DNA of 64,000 nucleotides from Vibrio crassostreae (GCF_024347415.1 NZ_AP025476.1:1984001-2048000); one strand, 5' to 3'. Positions 8,383 to 17,659 are shown, counted from the first letter of the stretch. Program-made: numbers and translations. The notes: generated by a model not told the origin, from the letters alone.

Positions 8383-9627
8383 ATTGGCGCTTCGCACCTT
8401 TGCTAACACCTCTGGCTTATGCAGTTCTTCGATTAAGAACTTAACCCACTTATTCGTATATAAGTAGCCATCAAACCCTTCCACGTAAGATGCGTATTCA
8501 CCCTTAAAATCTGATTTAATATCACGAGGCCTAGCCTCGTAGTACTTCCAACATTTCGTATGCAGTAGCATGTTGAATTCTGGGATTTTTTCTTTAACAG
8601 ATTGCATGACCTTTGATGGCTTCAATTTAAACGGGTTTTCAATCCCTTTGATAAACGCAACCCCTTGCTCATAGTTTTTTAGCTCTTCTTCAGAGAGGTT
8701 GTTTACATTTATAAATTCAACTGCTAAATCAGCTGACTTAGCATGATTACCCAGTTTAGGTACTAGCATAGCTCTTATTCGATATTGTTGGCTCTCAACT
8801 ATATCGTCACTCAAATCAGCTCTATAACTTTCCATGTAGTGACGCACTATTTTATAGTTATCACGCTGTAATTGCTTAAGTGTATCTACTTGAGACTGCT
8901 CAGACACTCGGCTAAGTTGCATAGCTATTGCAAGATTAGCGCACAACGCATGCGAATCGCCAAATTCCTCAACAAGCAAATTTTCAAAATTCATTAATGC
9001 AGACTGACACTCACCAGCCACAGCTAAATCAATTGCAGGAAGGCTTCTATGTTCGATTTTGTTGCGTAATCCAATGAGGAATTGAAGGTTATATTTTTCA
9101 GGACGTTCAACCCCTTTCCAATATTCATTACAGCACTCCATTAACTCCCATGCTTTTTCTTCACCGTCGATGATAATAGGCTTGCCATCCTTCAGGTGAA
9201 AATAGTTTGTCCCCTTTTTTTCAAAGATCGCGTGAAGCAATGCCGTATATGCAATGACAATATTGACGATATAGCCATAGGTTTTAAATTCTGTGTATGG
9301 ATTGTTGTAGGTTGAAACAGCAAGTAGCGCAAACTCCCTTGCCTTATGCAAAAGCATGCCTTTCACGGAATGATCATTAACTTGCTGCAACTTTTGGCTA
9401 TGAACTGCTCTAAACTCTTCCTTACTAAGGGATTTAATTCCTGATGTCAGATAATGAGAGCCATCTTTTTGAACATATTGATGCCATCGCTTAGATGGAT
9501 ATGTTCCACACGTTTGTTTTTTCCAACCTGTAGCAGTGGCTAACTCATCGATAGTAAAAGACTCGCCTGCATTCTCTTTTGCAGCAAGAAATGAGTAAGC
9601 TAAATCTACCTGAGCATATCTACCCAA
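8380..9627 (-). CDS. DUF3644-domain protein, probable defence-associated
   Basis: This 415-residue protein has an N-terminal 60-residue part that looks like a winged-helix or MarR-like module (FTIDELATATGWKKQTCGTY). It is followed by the DUF3644 region at about 85-270, with KGMLLHKAREFALLAVSTYN, a bulky helical core and GLRNKIEHRSLP. That last motif, RNKIEH, resembles the catalytic R-x4-6-H of HEPN nucleases and deserves attention. The start is TTG at 9627, strongly supported by AGGAGG six bases before it. Gene and attC-like site together form a cassette-like unit. Biochemical function unproven. Confidence 0.7.
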   Translation of the reverse strand: MGRYAQVDLAYSFLAAKENAGESFTIDELATATGWKKQTCGTYPSKRWHQYVQKDGSHYLTSGIKSLSKEEFRAVHSQKLQQVNDHSVKGMLLHKAREFALLAVSTYNNPYTEFKTYGYIVNIVIAYTALLHAIFEKKGTNYFHLKDGKPIIIDGEEKAWELMECCNEYWKGVERPEKYNLQFLIGLRNKIEHRSLPAIDLAVAGECQSALMNFENLLVEEFGDSHALCANLAIAMQLSRVSEQSQVDTLKQLQRDNYKIVRHYMESYRADLSDDIVESQQYRIRAMLVPKLGNHAKSADLAVEFINVNNLSEEELKNYEQGVAFIKGIENPFKLKPSKVMQSVKEKIPEFNMLLHTKCWKYYEARPRDIKSDFKGEYASYVEGFDGYLYTNKWVKFLIEELHKPEVLAKVRSAN

Positions 9628-10263
9628 TTTCTACCTCCTGTAGGCTAAATTTTATTGAGCCAATTAACAGCGATTAGACAGAAAAATTCTGTATTTAAAT
9701 ACATAATTTTTCCGTCTAGTTTCCTTTAGGCTCTATCTTAAACGACCAACTCATTTCATAACAATGACTTATGTTTATTAGTTTGTAATTGAACAAGAAA
9801 ATGTAGAAATTCTCTTCCTAACATAACCAAATGAAGAAAACTTGATAAATTCTATGGATCGTATTGTTAAAACAAATTTACTATTGATAATAAAGACAAT
9901 ATTTCCACTTCCAAAAAACTACTTATTTACTCATTTATAATTAAGATAAAAATGGAGAAATATCGAAGTTAACTTAAAGAAATGTATTCTCTAGATTCAA
10001 ACAAAGCGGATTTTAATAACTCCCGACCCTTCATATGTTTACGATAAATAATAAAATTTAATTTTATAAAAACAATTTGATCAATAAGATATTTTGTAAA
10101 CTTTGAATTACATACCATAAAATTCAATCTCCCTGATAAACTTGTCATAAATCCAAATGCTCTTCCAATCTTGATTCGCAACACATGGCATTAGCGTGTT
10201 GCATATAGACTTCCTATAAAGCCGTTGGGAAGAAGGAGTTTATATTAAAATCAGGAACGAATA
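9628..10263. other. AT-rich intergenic region before the M4 protease
   Basis: This gap of about 640 bp is very AT-rich and has no convincing gene. It holds the long palindrome at 9675-9718 and a 7-bp hairpin (GCAACAC paired with GTGTTGC, 10178-10202) in the likely 5' leader of the protease gene. An AT-rich 71-codon minus-strand frame at 9969-10184 has no supporting signal and is not called. Confidence 0.5.
9675..9718. repeat. 44-bp near-perfect palindrome upstream of the DUF3644 gene
   Basis: Two 22-bp arms meet with no loop, centred on TATTTAAATA, and 20 of 22 pairs match. The outer ends read TAGACAG and CCGTCTA. It lies about 50 bp upstream of the TTG start of the DUF3644 gene. Size and position fit a large operator or an extruding cruciform. 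The adjacent TAACAGCGATTAG also vaguely recalls an attC end. Confidence 0.6.
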
Positions 10264-12087
10264 ATGAACCAACAACGTCAACTAAGCTGGAAAATAGCAG
10301 CTATTCTAGGTACATCTTTTGGCTTTAATGCACACGCTGCAGAAATGGTCAGGGTCGATGATGATGCATTACTCCAACAGAGCCTCATCGCGCAGTCGAA
10401 GAGTGTTGCCCCACTAGAATTAGGTTTTTCTGAAGTAAAACGGGTGGTACTGCCCAATGGAAAAACAAAAGTACGCTATCAACAAACTCACCTAGGTTTA
10501 CCCGTCTTTGATACTTCGGTTGTGGCCACCCTTTCCAAGAACCAACCCACTCAAGTATTCGGTTCCATGGCACAAGGGATCAGCGGTGATCTATCCAGCA
10601 TCGCGCCAAAACTGAATCAGGAACAAGCGATTGAAGCTGCTATTTCCTCTCACCGCACGTTTACTGTCGGCAAAAAGTCGATTGAAAACAAAAATGCAAG
10701 GCTCATGGTGAGACTGGACGAGAACCAAACCGCACAAATGGTGTATCTGGTCGATTTCTTTATCGCTTCCTCTTATCCAGAACGCCCTTTTTACTTTATT
10801 GATGCCATGACTGGCGATGTGCTCCAAAAATGGAATGGTTTAAACCATGCTAAATCGTCTGGTACTGGCCCCGGTGGTAACCTTAAAACCACTCGATATG
10901 AATATGGCAGTGACTTCCCTAGCTTTCCCATCGACAAAACAGGCACGACTTGTAAGTTAGAAAATGAATCAGTTAAGACAGTCGATTTGAGGAACGGAAC
11001 GTCCGGCAGCGCAGCCTACAGCTACAACTGTGCCGACGGAACCAACTACACCGATCATAAGTACATTAACGGTGCTTACTCGCCTCTTAACGATGCGCAC
11101 TACTTCGGTAATGTCGTGTTTGATATGTACAAAGAGTGGATGAACACCTCGCCTTTAACTTTCCAGCTGACGATGCGAGTTCACTACAGCTCGAATTACG
11201 AGAATGCGTTTTGGAATGGTTCATCAATGACGTTTGGCGATGGTGGCAGCACCTTTTATCCGTTGGTCGATATTAACGTGAGTGCTCACGAAGTCAGCCA
11301 CGGGTTCACAGAGCAGAACTCGGGGCTTGTTTACAGAAACATGTCGGGCGGTATGAATGAAGCCTTCTCCGATATTGCGGGCGAAGCGGCTGAATACTAC
11401 TTGCGTGGCAATGTGGATTGGATTGTGGGTAGCGATATATTCAAATCGGAAGGTGGCTTGCGTTACTTTGACCAACCATCAAAAGATGGCCGCTCGATTG
11501 ATCATGCCTCTCAATACTACGACGGTTTGAACGTTCACTTATCTAGCGGTGTTTATAACCGCGCCTTTTACCTTTTAGCGAACAAATCGGGTTGGGATGT
11601 GCGTAAGGGCTTCGAAATATTCACAGTCGCAAACCAACTGTATTGGACGGCAAACAGTACCTTTGATGCCGGTGCCTGTGGCGTAGCAAAAGCTGCAGCA
11701 GACATGGGCTATGTGGTTGCCGATGTTGAAGATGCTTTTAACACCGTAGGCGTGAATGCAAGCTGTGGTGTCACGCCTCCAACTGGCAATGTATTAACGA
11801 AAGGCACACCGATTGCGAACCTAAGCGGGAATCAATCCTCAGAGAGCTTCTACACCTTCACTGTAGATTCTGCATCAAACGCGACGGTTTCAATGTCTGG
11901 TGGTTCAGGTGATGCCGACCTTTACGTGAAATCAAGCAGCAAGCCAACGACATCGAGTTACGATTGTCGCCCTTATCGTGCTGGCAACAATGAGCAGTGC
12001 AGTGTGAGCGCGCAACCGGGCGTGACTTATCATGTGTTGCTACGTGGGTACTCTAACTACTCTGGCCTCACATTGCGTTTAGATTGA
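10264..12087 (+). CDS. hapA: Secreted M4 zinc metalloprotease (vibriolysin/hemagglutinin protease family)
   Basis: This 607-residue preproenzyme begins with a signal peptide ending near AHA-AEM (residue 26). FTP and PepSY propeptide domains follow to about residue 200, then the thermolysin-like catalytic domain with zinc motif HEVSH (about 342-346) and the downstream Glu motif GMNEAFSDIAGE (about 363). A C-terminal bacterial pre-peptidase (PPC) domain spans about residues 515-607 (GDADLYVKSSSKPT) and is usually trimmed off. The family is exported by type II secretion and degrades mucin, fibronectin and host proteins, and is known as Hap, Vsm or EmpA depending on species. A divergent-end LysR regulator follows downstream. 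The symbol follows V. cholerae and is by family only. Confidence 0.93.
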   Translation: MNQQRQLSWKIAAILGTSFGFNAHAAEMVRVDDDALLQQSLIAQSKSVAPLELGFSEVKRVVLPNGKTKVRYQQTHLGLPVFDTSVVATLSKNQPTQVFGSMAQGISGDLSSIAPKLNQEQAIEAAISSHRTFTVGKKSIENKNARLMVRLDENQTAQMVYLVDFFIASSYPERPFYFIDAMTGDVLQKWNGLNHAKSSGTGPGGNLKTTRYEYGSDFPSFPIDKTGTTCKLENESVKTVDLRNGTSGSAAYSYNCADGTNYTDHKYINGAYSPLNDAHYFGNVVFDMYKEWMNTSPLTFQLTMRVHYSSNYENAFWNGSSMTFGDGGSTFYPLVDINVSAHEVSHGFTEQNSGLVYRNMSGGMNEAFSDIAGEAAEYYLRGNVDWIVGSDIFKSEGGLRYFDQPSKDGRSIDHASQYYDGLNVHLSSGVYNRAFYLLANKSGWDVRKGFEIFTVANQLYWTANSTFDAGACGVAKAAADMGYVVADVEDAFNTVGVNASCGVTPPTGNVLTKGTPIANLSGNQSSESFYTFTVDSASNATVSMSGGSGDADLYVKSSSKPTTSSYDCRPYRAGNNEQCSVSAQPGVTYHVLLRGYSNYSGLTLRLD

Positions 12088-12123
12088 GTTAGAACGTACC
12101 GTGAAGGTCGCAACCAATAACAA

Positions 12124-12145
12124 AGCCTACTCACATGAGTAGGCT
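12124..12145. terminator. Bidirectional terminator between protease and LysR genes
   Basis: The hairpin AGCCTACTCACATGAGTAGGCT pairs nine bases around a 4-nt loop between two convergent genes. T-rich sequence follows on the minus strand (CTTTGTTATT) and is weaker on the plus strand. A 15-bp direct duplication, TTATTAACAGGCTGG, follows at about 12153-12183. Confidence 0.65.
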
Positions 12146-12226
12146 TGATTGCTTATTAACAGGCTGGCTTATTAACAGGCTGGACTGCTCTAGAGACTTA
12201 GACGACTGATTAAGAAGCCACATTGT

Positions 12227-13126
12227 TCACGCAGACAGTTTTAAGATCTCACTGGTAAACAGTTCTCTTAGCCATCGGTTCACGATATCGTCGTTACGGT
12301 TGCTGTGCCAATACACACTCAATGATGGCTTGTTGTATTCGAATGGCAGTTCAAACATCTTTATTTTTTCTTCATCGAAATACGCTTTCGCCACACTTTT
12401 AGGGAAGGTTGCGATCCAATCACTGTTGTAGATGGTCTCTGAGAAGTCAGCGATCGAATTCAGCTTTCTTGCTACTTTTCGCTCAGAAAAGATTGGGCTG
12501 TGAAACTCGGAAAGTTGATTCACTCGGTAGTTATCATGTGTGAGTGTTACATGCTTTTCTGCAAGGTATCGCTCTAAGCTGACTTGCTGGTCGATGTTCG
12601 AGTGGTTTTGGCTACACACGATACACAACTCATCGCTCCATACCTCTTGGCTTAATAAGGTTGGATGTGCGCTGGTTAAGTCGACAACAAGGTCGATCTT
12701 TTTCTCTCGAATGTCGGTCGCCATGTCTTCTTTGATGTTAACGATTTCAATCACGCAGTCTGGTGCTTCTTTCTGAATCCTATCCAGAACTTGCGGCAGC
12801 GTCACACTGCTTGAAATACTCATCGCGGCAATTCGAAACGTGTAACTGCACTCTTTCGGTTCAAAGTCGTGTGTTTCAGGCAATGAGTGAGAGACAAGTT
12901 TGTGCGCTTGCTTAAAGATTGGGTATAAATCGTTAGCAACAGGTGTCGGTTCAAGCGTGTACGATTTTCTAACGAATAGCAGATCACGATACTCGTCTCG
13001 AAGCTGCTTCAAGTGAGCACTGAGGCTGGGTTGTGAGATGTTAAGCCGCTCTGCTGCGTACGTTAAGTTTCCTTCTTCATATATCGCAATAAAGTAATAG
13101 ATGAGGTTCAGATTAAATCGTTTCAT
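12227..13126 (-). CDS. LysR-family transcriptional regulator
   Basis: This 299-residue protein has an N-terminal winged helix-turn-helix (FNLNLIYYFIAIYEEGNLTY then AAERLNISQPSLSAHLKQLR) and a LysR substrate-binding domain from about residue 90. LysR proteins are usually tetrameric effector-responsive regulators. It converges on the M4 protease gene and has no divergent partner close by, since the upstream gap of about 320 bp leads to the DUF3332 lipoprotein. The effector and targets cannot be read from the sequence. Confidence 0.88.
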   Translation of the reverse strand: MKRFNLNLIYYFIAIYEEGNLTYAAERLNISQPSLSAHLKQLRDEYRDLLFVRKSYTLEPTPVANDLYPIFKQAHKLVSHSLPETHDFEPKECSYTFRIAAMSISSSVTLPQVLDRIQKEAPDCVIEIVNIKEDMATDIREKKIDLVVDLTSAHPTLLSQEVWSDELCIVCSQNHSNIDQQVSLERYLAEKHVTLTHDNYRVNQLSEFHSPIFSERKVARKLNSIADFSETIYNSDWIATFPKSVAKAYFDEEKIKMFELPFEYNKPSLSVYWHSNRNDDIVNRWLRELFTSEILKLSA

Positions 13127-13448
13127 TCGAGCCCTTTAGGCGGTCATTTATATGAATAAACGGAGAGTTAATATCGTTTAACTTACCCTCTATTATCGTG
13201 TTCAATTTCCATCATTCAGTTATGGTCATGACAGTTCATTGTAAAAACACCGAGTACAAATAACACGAACTAGTACGGTAGGATCGAACCAAATAGCAAA
13301 GGAAACAAACAAAGCGAATAAGCAAGGTATTGGTTTATATAGAGATATAGGATTTCCTGATATCAAGTATAGGCGTGGCGTTATATTAGAACGCAGATGA
13401 CTTTGACATAATTATCCGTTCCTAAACAGACACGTGTAGAAATAGATA
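13127..13448. other. Divergent intergenic region, LysR / DUF3332
   Basis: This gap of about 320 bp must contain promoters for the LysR gene (leftward) and the lipoprotein gene (rightward). No clear operator, hairpin or small gene stands out. Confidence 0.4.
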
Positions 13449-13997
13449 ATGATTAACCGATTTGCAAAACCGATAATAATCTCAATGAGCCTTGTGACCT
13501 TATTTGGTTGTGTGGGCAGCAATGCCGTAACCGGAAAACTAATGGAATTTAACGTGAAAGCCGTTGATAACCGTTACGCTCGTGGTGGCCTAAACATGTT
13601 ACTTGCCCCTGCTTACGGTATTACCGTTGCCGCCGATTACATCGTATTTAACTCACTGGAATTTTGGACGGGTAAGAACCCAATCAACAAAAAACCACAC
13701 ATCTTTGACACCAAAGTGGATACCTACATTGATGTTAATGACCAACTGGATGACAGCCTAACAGAAGCGCCTATCGACCCGCTGGCAAAGCATGTGATTG
13801 ACCACAGTGAAATGAGAGTGATCAACGAAGACCAAATCGCAATTGAGTTAACTTACAACGACGGTTCTCACGCGACATTAACGGGCGAACGCTTTGGCGA
13901 TGAAGTTCACTACTCTATTGATAACCAAGTTATCGCAAAAACAAGCCTGGAAGAGATGCAGATGTACATGGCATCCGCAGAGCAATCTCAGGGCTAA
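13449..13997 (+). CDS. DUF3332 family lipoprotein
   Basis: This 182-residue protein has a lipoprotein signal: a basic start (MINRFAKP), a hydrophobic run and the lipobox LFGC with lipidated Cys at about 21. The mature part (GLNMLLAPAYGITVAADYIV then FNSLEFWTGKNP) matches the DUF3332 family common in Vibrio and its relatives. A final acidic/Gln-rich tail follows. The function of the family is unknown, and it is probably anchored on the periplasmic side of an envelope membrane. It has its own terminator. Confidence 0.8.
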   Translation: MINRFAKPIIISMSLVTLFGCVGSNAVTGKLMEFNVKAVDNRYARGGLNMLLAPAYGITVAADYIVFNSLEFWTGKNPINKKPHIFDTKVDTYIDVNDQLDDSLTEAPIDPLAKHVIDHSEMRVINEDQIAIELTYNDGSHATLTGERFGDEVHYSIDNQVIAKTSLEEMQMYMASAEQSQG

Positions 13998-14422
13998 AGC
14001 GCTTATATAACGCCGCTCTGTAATGAGATAATAGATACACCAACAACAGTCAGTCTTTATAAGCATTGCCGTTCGCTTATAAACATAAAAGGGTTAGCCA
14101 AGCACTAGCCCTTTCTCTTATCTGCCCTATATAAGCCAACAGATACCCTCATACCTAAGCGCACTCTTTTGAACGTACAGACCTATATACACAGCCTATA
14201 CAGTTAATAATTTTGTTAATTAACTACTGATTGGTTTATAAATTTGGATATATCAAGTCGTCACACACTTAATATTTTATAAATTACTTAAATTGAGATC
14301 CTGTGCTGCACAACGAAATAAAAATCAGCTGTCTAACTTTTAAACACATTCACCTTACTGATAGGTTAATCCTTATAGGGCAAATGCTCTATTAATGATA
14401 AAAATTAAAATAAGGATTATTT
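13998..14422. other. Intergenic region before the DUF3103 gene
   Basis: Apart from the terminator at 14088-14114, this gap of about 425 bp is AT-rich and holds no gene that I can support. It presumably carries the promoter of the following secreted-protein gene, whose ATG is preceded by TAAGGATT. Confidence 0.4.
14088..14114 (+). terminator. Rho-independent terminator after the DUF3332 gene
   Basis: A 10-bp stem (AAAGGGTTAG with CTAGCCCTTT, one G-T pair) has a 7-nt loop and is followed by TCTCTTATCT. It lies about 90 bp after the stop codon. Confidence 0.65.
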
Positions 14423-15631
14423 ATGAGACCATCTTTCTCAATCAGTATGATGCTTGCAACAACAGTGGTTGGCTTCCAGTCCTATGCAAACAATATCGAC
14501 ACGACAAACGCACTCTCTCTTTCAGAGAACTCCTCAGCACAAAAGCAATCTTTGGCGTTGCAAATCAGTACCCGCTACTCTGATCTTGAGCTTTCTTTAA
14601 AAGACCAGATAACAGAAAAACAGCTGTCTACACCGATAGACAAGCTTAGCTCAGACAAGCCCTACTCCGCGTTTTCAAGCAAAATGCAGAAAGCCGATCT
14701 TGGTTATCGCACGATGAAAGGGATCAACGACTTCAGTGACTCTGTGTTAGAAATTCGCATGGCTGATGAAGCGATGATTGAAGCTTGGAAAAACGGTGAG
14801 AGCCCGCTGTTTGCTTTCGAACCATCAGGCGATGATTCAAACTGGCAATACATCGAAGCTTATGATGTGTATGGGCAAGTTCACGAACTAGACGTTTACC
14901 AAACACCAGACGTTCCTGTGTTTGTTATTGATAGTAACGGCGCAGAAGAACTCAAAGCAGGCCTAATGGCGATGCAGACTGAGATGAACAAACTAGGTAC
15001 TGAAACTCAAATCAATGCCAACAGTGATAAAATCAGCGCCCACAAGTCTCAAAAACAGCCTTTAATGAATAAAGTTCGTCGCTCTATTTCAGAATCTGAA
15101 CCTGAAGAACTGAACACCACCCAATTGTCTAAGATTCGTTTGGCCATTGATAGAGAACCGTGGATCTCTGGCAAAGCTGAAATCTACGCTATTGTCACTG
15201 GGGTTAATGCAAGCCGTATAGAACCACAGATCGACCTGGTTGAGATGCCTTATCTGGATTACGACAAACAGACATACTACCCAAATCAAACGGTAATCTT
15301 CTGGCCTCGCTACCGTTGGGGCGCAGCAGATATGATTTTGATGGAGCACGATGACGGCACCGATTATAAAGCGCTAGCCAAACTGCTAGTTGAAGCCGCA
15401 GAAGAGATATTGAAGATGATTCCAGATCCTGAAGTTCAGGGGTATGCGATCATTCCTCAAATCACAGGTAAGATCATTGATGTGATTCCTGAAGGCGTAT
15501 TAGTGAATGATGATGACTTCGTAGACGTGTATTACACCTTAATGCAAAACACTCCTTATGTTGATCGCCCGGGTGCTGGCGGTAATGCGGTTGCTTCGTT
15601 CACCCCTGTTACGATTTCACCGACAGAGTAA
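14423..15631 (+). CDS. DUF3103 family secreted protein
   Basis: This 402-residue protein has a signal peptide (MRPSFSISMMLATTVVGFQS, cleavage near YANN). The mature protein matches the DUF3103 family seen in Vibrio as I recall it, with SLALQISTRYSDLELSLKDQ, GINDFSDSVLEIRMADEAM and WQYIEAYDVYGQVHELDVYQ. The C-terminal half has an aromatic-rich region (YYPNQTVIFWPRYRWGAADM) and an acidic VNDDDFVDVYYT segment. No catalytic motif is recognised and the function is unknown. An AAGG ribosome binding site lies 9 nt before the ATG. Confidence 0.75.
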   Translation: MRPSFSISMMLATTVVGFQSYANNIDTTNALSLSENSSAQKQSLALQISTRYSDLELSLKDQITEKQLSTPIDKLSSDKPYSAFSSKMQKADLGYRTMKGINDFSDSVLEIRMADEAMIEAWKNGESPLFAFEPSGDDSNWQYIEAYDVYGQVHELDVYQTPDVPVFVIDSNGAEELKAGLMAMQTEMNKLGTETQINANSDKISAHKSQKQPLMNKVRRSISESEPEELNTTQLSKIRLAIDREPWISGKAEIYAIVTGVNASRIEPQIDLVEMPYLDYDKQTYYPNQTVIFWPRYRWGAADMILMEHDDGTDYKALAKLLVEAAEEILKMIPDPEVQGYAIIPQITGKIIDVIPEGVLVNDDDFVDVYYTLMQNTPYVDRPGAGGNAVASFTPVTISPTE

Positions 15632-15647
15632 ATCGATCCTTGTTTAG

Positions 15648-15673
15648 TTAGGGCTTAATCACACAAGCCCTAA
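15648..15673. terminator. Terminator hairpin between convergent DUF3103 and Dabb genes
   Basis: A 9-bp perfect stem, TTAGGGCTT with AAGCCCTAA, and an 8-nt loop lie 17 bp after the stop of the DUF3103 gene. A modest pyrimidine run follows on the plus strand. Confidence 0.6.
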
Positions 15674-15724
15674 CTCTTCATTATCAAAGGTGGCTAAAAC
15701 ATAAGAGACGTACTGAGAAGCTGG

Positions 15725-16042
15725 TTACAGGGAGTAATCAAACACAATGATATCGTCTAGAAGCGGACGAAACACATCTTTCAGCGCATCATGCTCTGGG
15801 TGTGGAAGGTAGTTCTGACGGCCTTCTTCATCAGCGAACGTCATTAGCACCGAATGGGTATAACCTTGGTTCTTGTTTTCTGGGCTGTCGTTTAGCCCCC
15901 ACTCGACTGAAGTTACGCCTTCAACCTTACTTGGCATCGCTTCAAACAGTCGTTTCAGTTTCTCTATTTCAGATTCTTCTGCATCTTCTTTAAACTTAAT
16001 CAGCAAAATATGACGAATCATTCCCGTTTCTTTTCGATTCAT
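15725..16042 (-). CDS. Dabb (stress-responsive A/B barrel) family protein
   Basis: This 105-residue protein has a dimeric alpha/beta-barrel fold: MIRHILLIKFKEDAEESEIE, then GVTSVEWGLNDSPENKNQGY and SVLMTFADEEGRQNYLPHPE. The pattern fits the Dabb family; enzymatic roles vary and are unknown here. The ATG at 16042 is chosen because AAGGACTAGCA precedes it. A longer frame to 16132 lacks a signal, and an internal ATG seven codons later is also possible. Confidence 0.8.
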   Translation of the reverse strand: MNRKETGMIRHILLIKFKEDAEESEIEKLKRLFEAMPSKVEGVTSVEWGLNDSPENKNQGYTHSVLMTFADEEGRQNYLPHPEHDALKDVFRPLLDDIIVFDYSL

Positions 16043-16266
16043 TGCTAGTCCTTTTCGAGTCTTGTTTACTGGTGTGTCATTCGAGCACACACCCAGTCGC
16101 AAGTTAACGTTAATAGAAAAACAAAATGCCACAGGTTACAGATACTGCCAAGGCTAGATGGCTGAATTTTATAAAAGACTCTAAAACGAAAAACGCTGTA
16201 CCCGAAGGCACAGCACTTCTCATGACAATGGTAAGCACGTTTAAAGTGGTAAGCACACTTTAGACG

Positions 16267-16506
16267 TTAATCACGACGACCTGTAAGTTGGATCGGTTGG
16301 TTTTGATCAACATTCTTTTGGAATTGGATTCCACCATTAGAAGCTTCATTTCGTCCTTCCAGTACTGGCTCAGATTCAACACGCTCAGCCTTTACTTGAT
16401 TACCTTCACTTCTCGTCATATCGAGAGTACTCGCATAAGTACCGTCAGCCGCGAAAGCTGTGTTCATTGATAGAGCCATCAATCCAAGTGCGATTAACTT
16501 GTTCAT
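16267..16506 (-). CDS. Small secreted/periplasmic hypothetical protein
   Basis: This 79-residue protein has a clear signal peptide (MNKLIALGLMALSMNTAFA, then ADGTY) and GAGGTG before the ATG. The mature part of about 60 residues is polar and charged, with no Cys and no known domain. It may be an envelope-stress or matrix small protein, but nothing in the sequence says so. A weak hairpin (GCTGT paired with ACAGC near 16195-16215) follows. Confidence 0.65.
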   Translation of the reverse strand: MNKLIALGLMALSMNTAFAADGTYASTLDMTRSEGNQVKAERVESEPVLEGRNEASNGGIQFQKNVDQNQPIQLTGRRD

Positions 16507-16734
16507 ACATCACCTCGTTGTATTTTTAATTCTTTGTTCGTTTGGTATCTGTGTTTTTGTTGGAGTAACTTTAACAATCGAACATGGACCATTCGAGGAA
16601 AAGCAAGATTTACCAAATGGAAAATCAAGGGATTAGCGAAGTTCTGACGCTGTGCTGTCTTAAAAGTTTGGTATTACCACTATGATATTGAGGTCACATA
16701 ATTTCTGCCTATTAAGGACCGATTTGGAGAGCCT

Positions 16735-17619
16735 GTGGACCTCAATCTAGATATTCAAAATATCCTTGTTATAAAGCGAATGTATGAACTGCGTAATGTT
16801 AGCTTAGTGGCGGAGTCATTAGGTAAAACGCCGGGGGCGATCAGTAAAAACCTAGCCAAGCTCAAAGCCCAACTCGGTGATCCTTTGTTCATTCAATCTA
16901 AGCAAGGGTTTGAACCCACAACATTTGTTGAAAGTAATATCGGTAATTTTGAACAAATACTCAGTAGCATCGAGTCCATAAAACACCAAGAGTTTTCCCC
17001 AGAGTCCTACCAAGGCGACATAAAGATCTACGCGAATACGCTATTTTGGGAGCGCTTTGGCTCGAAGCTCTACTTTGCTTTGAGTAAACAAGCGCCGCAC
17101 GCAAACTATTCATTTGTTCGATGGGGAAGCAATGTTAAGAACCGATTGATTGACGGCGAAGAATCAATCGCGGTTCACTACTTTGATGAAACTATGCCGC
17201 AGTCGATTTCTCAAGTGGAGTTCGGAAAAGAAAAAGTGGTGTTCTTTGTAAGGGACGATCACCCCGCGCAAGAGTTCGAATCACTCGCAAACTTTCCAAC
17301 GGTTCTATTTAAAACCCCAGGGTGGAATGACAACAAGTACCCGATCCTTGAGCGCCTGAGAAACATCGGGTTTGATGTAACTCCGAAAGTAGAAGTCGAC
17401 CACCCTGCGATGATTCACGATGTAGTCCTCAAGTCTGACTATTACGGCATCACACTCAGTGGCAGCGTACCAGAGGGCTGTCGCAGTATTGACCTGCCTG
17501 AGAAACTGCTCATTGATGTGAGCTATGTGATGAGCTGCCGCCGTTCGCAACAAGATGCACCGTTAAATCAGTGGTTATTACGCATACTGAAAGCGACCCT
17601 GAAAAACAAACAAGCGTAG
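16735..17619 (+). CDS. LysR-family transcriptional regulator
   Basis: This 294-residue protein starts at GTG (16735), with GGAGA six bases upstream. The N-terminal helix-turn-helix reads VIKRMYELRNVSLVAESLGK then TPGAISKNLAKLKAQLGDPL. The effector domain follows (FFVRDDHPAQEF). The helix-turn-helix is a little divergent from the canonical LysR form. It converges on tnaA through a shared terminator, so a direct role in tnaA control is possible but not shown. Confidence 0.85.
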   Translation: MDLNLDIQNILVIKRMYELRNVSLVAESLGKTPGAISKNLAKLKAQLGDPLFIQSKQGFEPTTFVESNIGNFEQILSSIESIKHQEFSPESYQGDIKIYANTLFWERFGSKLYFALSKQAPHANYSFVRWGSNVKNRLIDGEESIAVHYFDETMPQSISQVEFGKEKVVFFVRDDHPAQEFESLANFPTVLFKTPGWNDNKYPILERLRNIGFDVTPKVEVDHPAMIHDVVLKSDYYGITLSGSVPEGCRSIDLPEKLLIDVSYVMSCRRSQQDAPLNQWLLRILKATLKNKQA

Positions 17620-17659
17620 TTTAAGCCCTAATGGATTAGCGATTTTAAGGTCCAAAAGA

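Noticed and set aside
9969..10184. 71-codon minus-strand reading frame upstream of the M4 protease
   Set aside because: Very AT-rich with no ribosome binding site and no recognisable protein features; probably chance.
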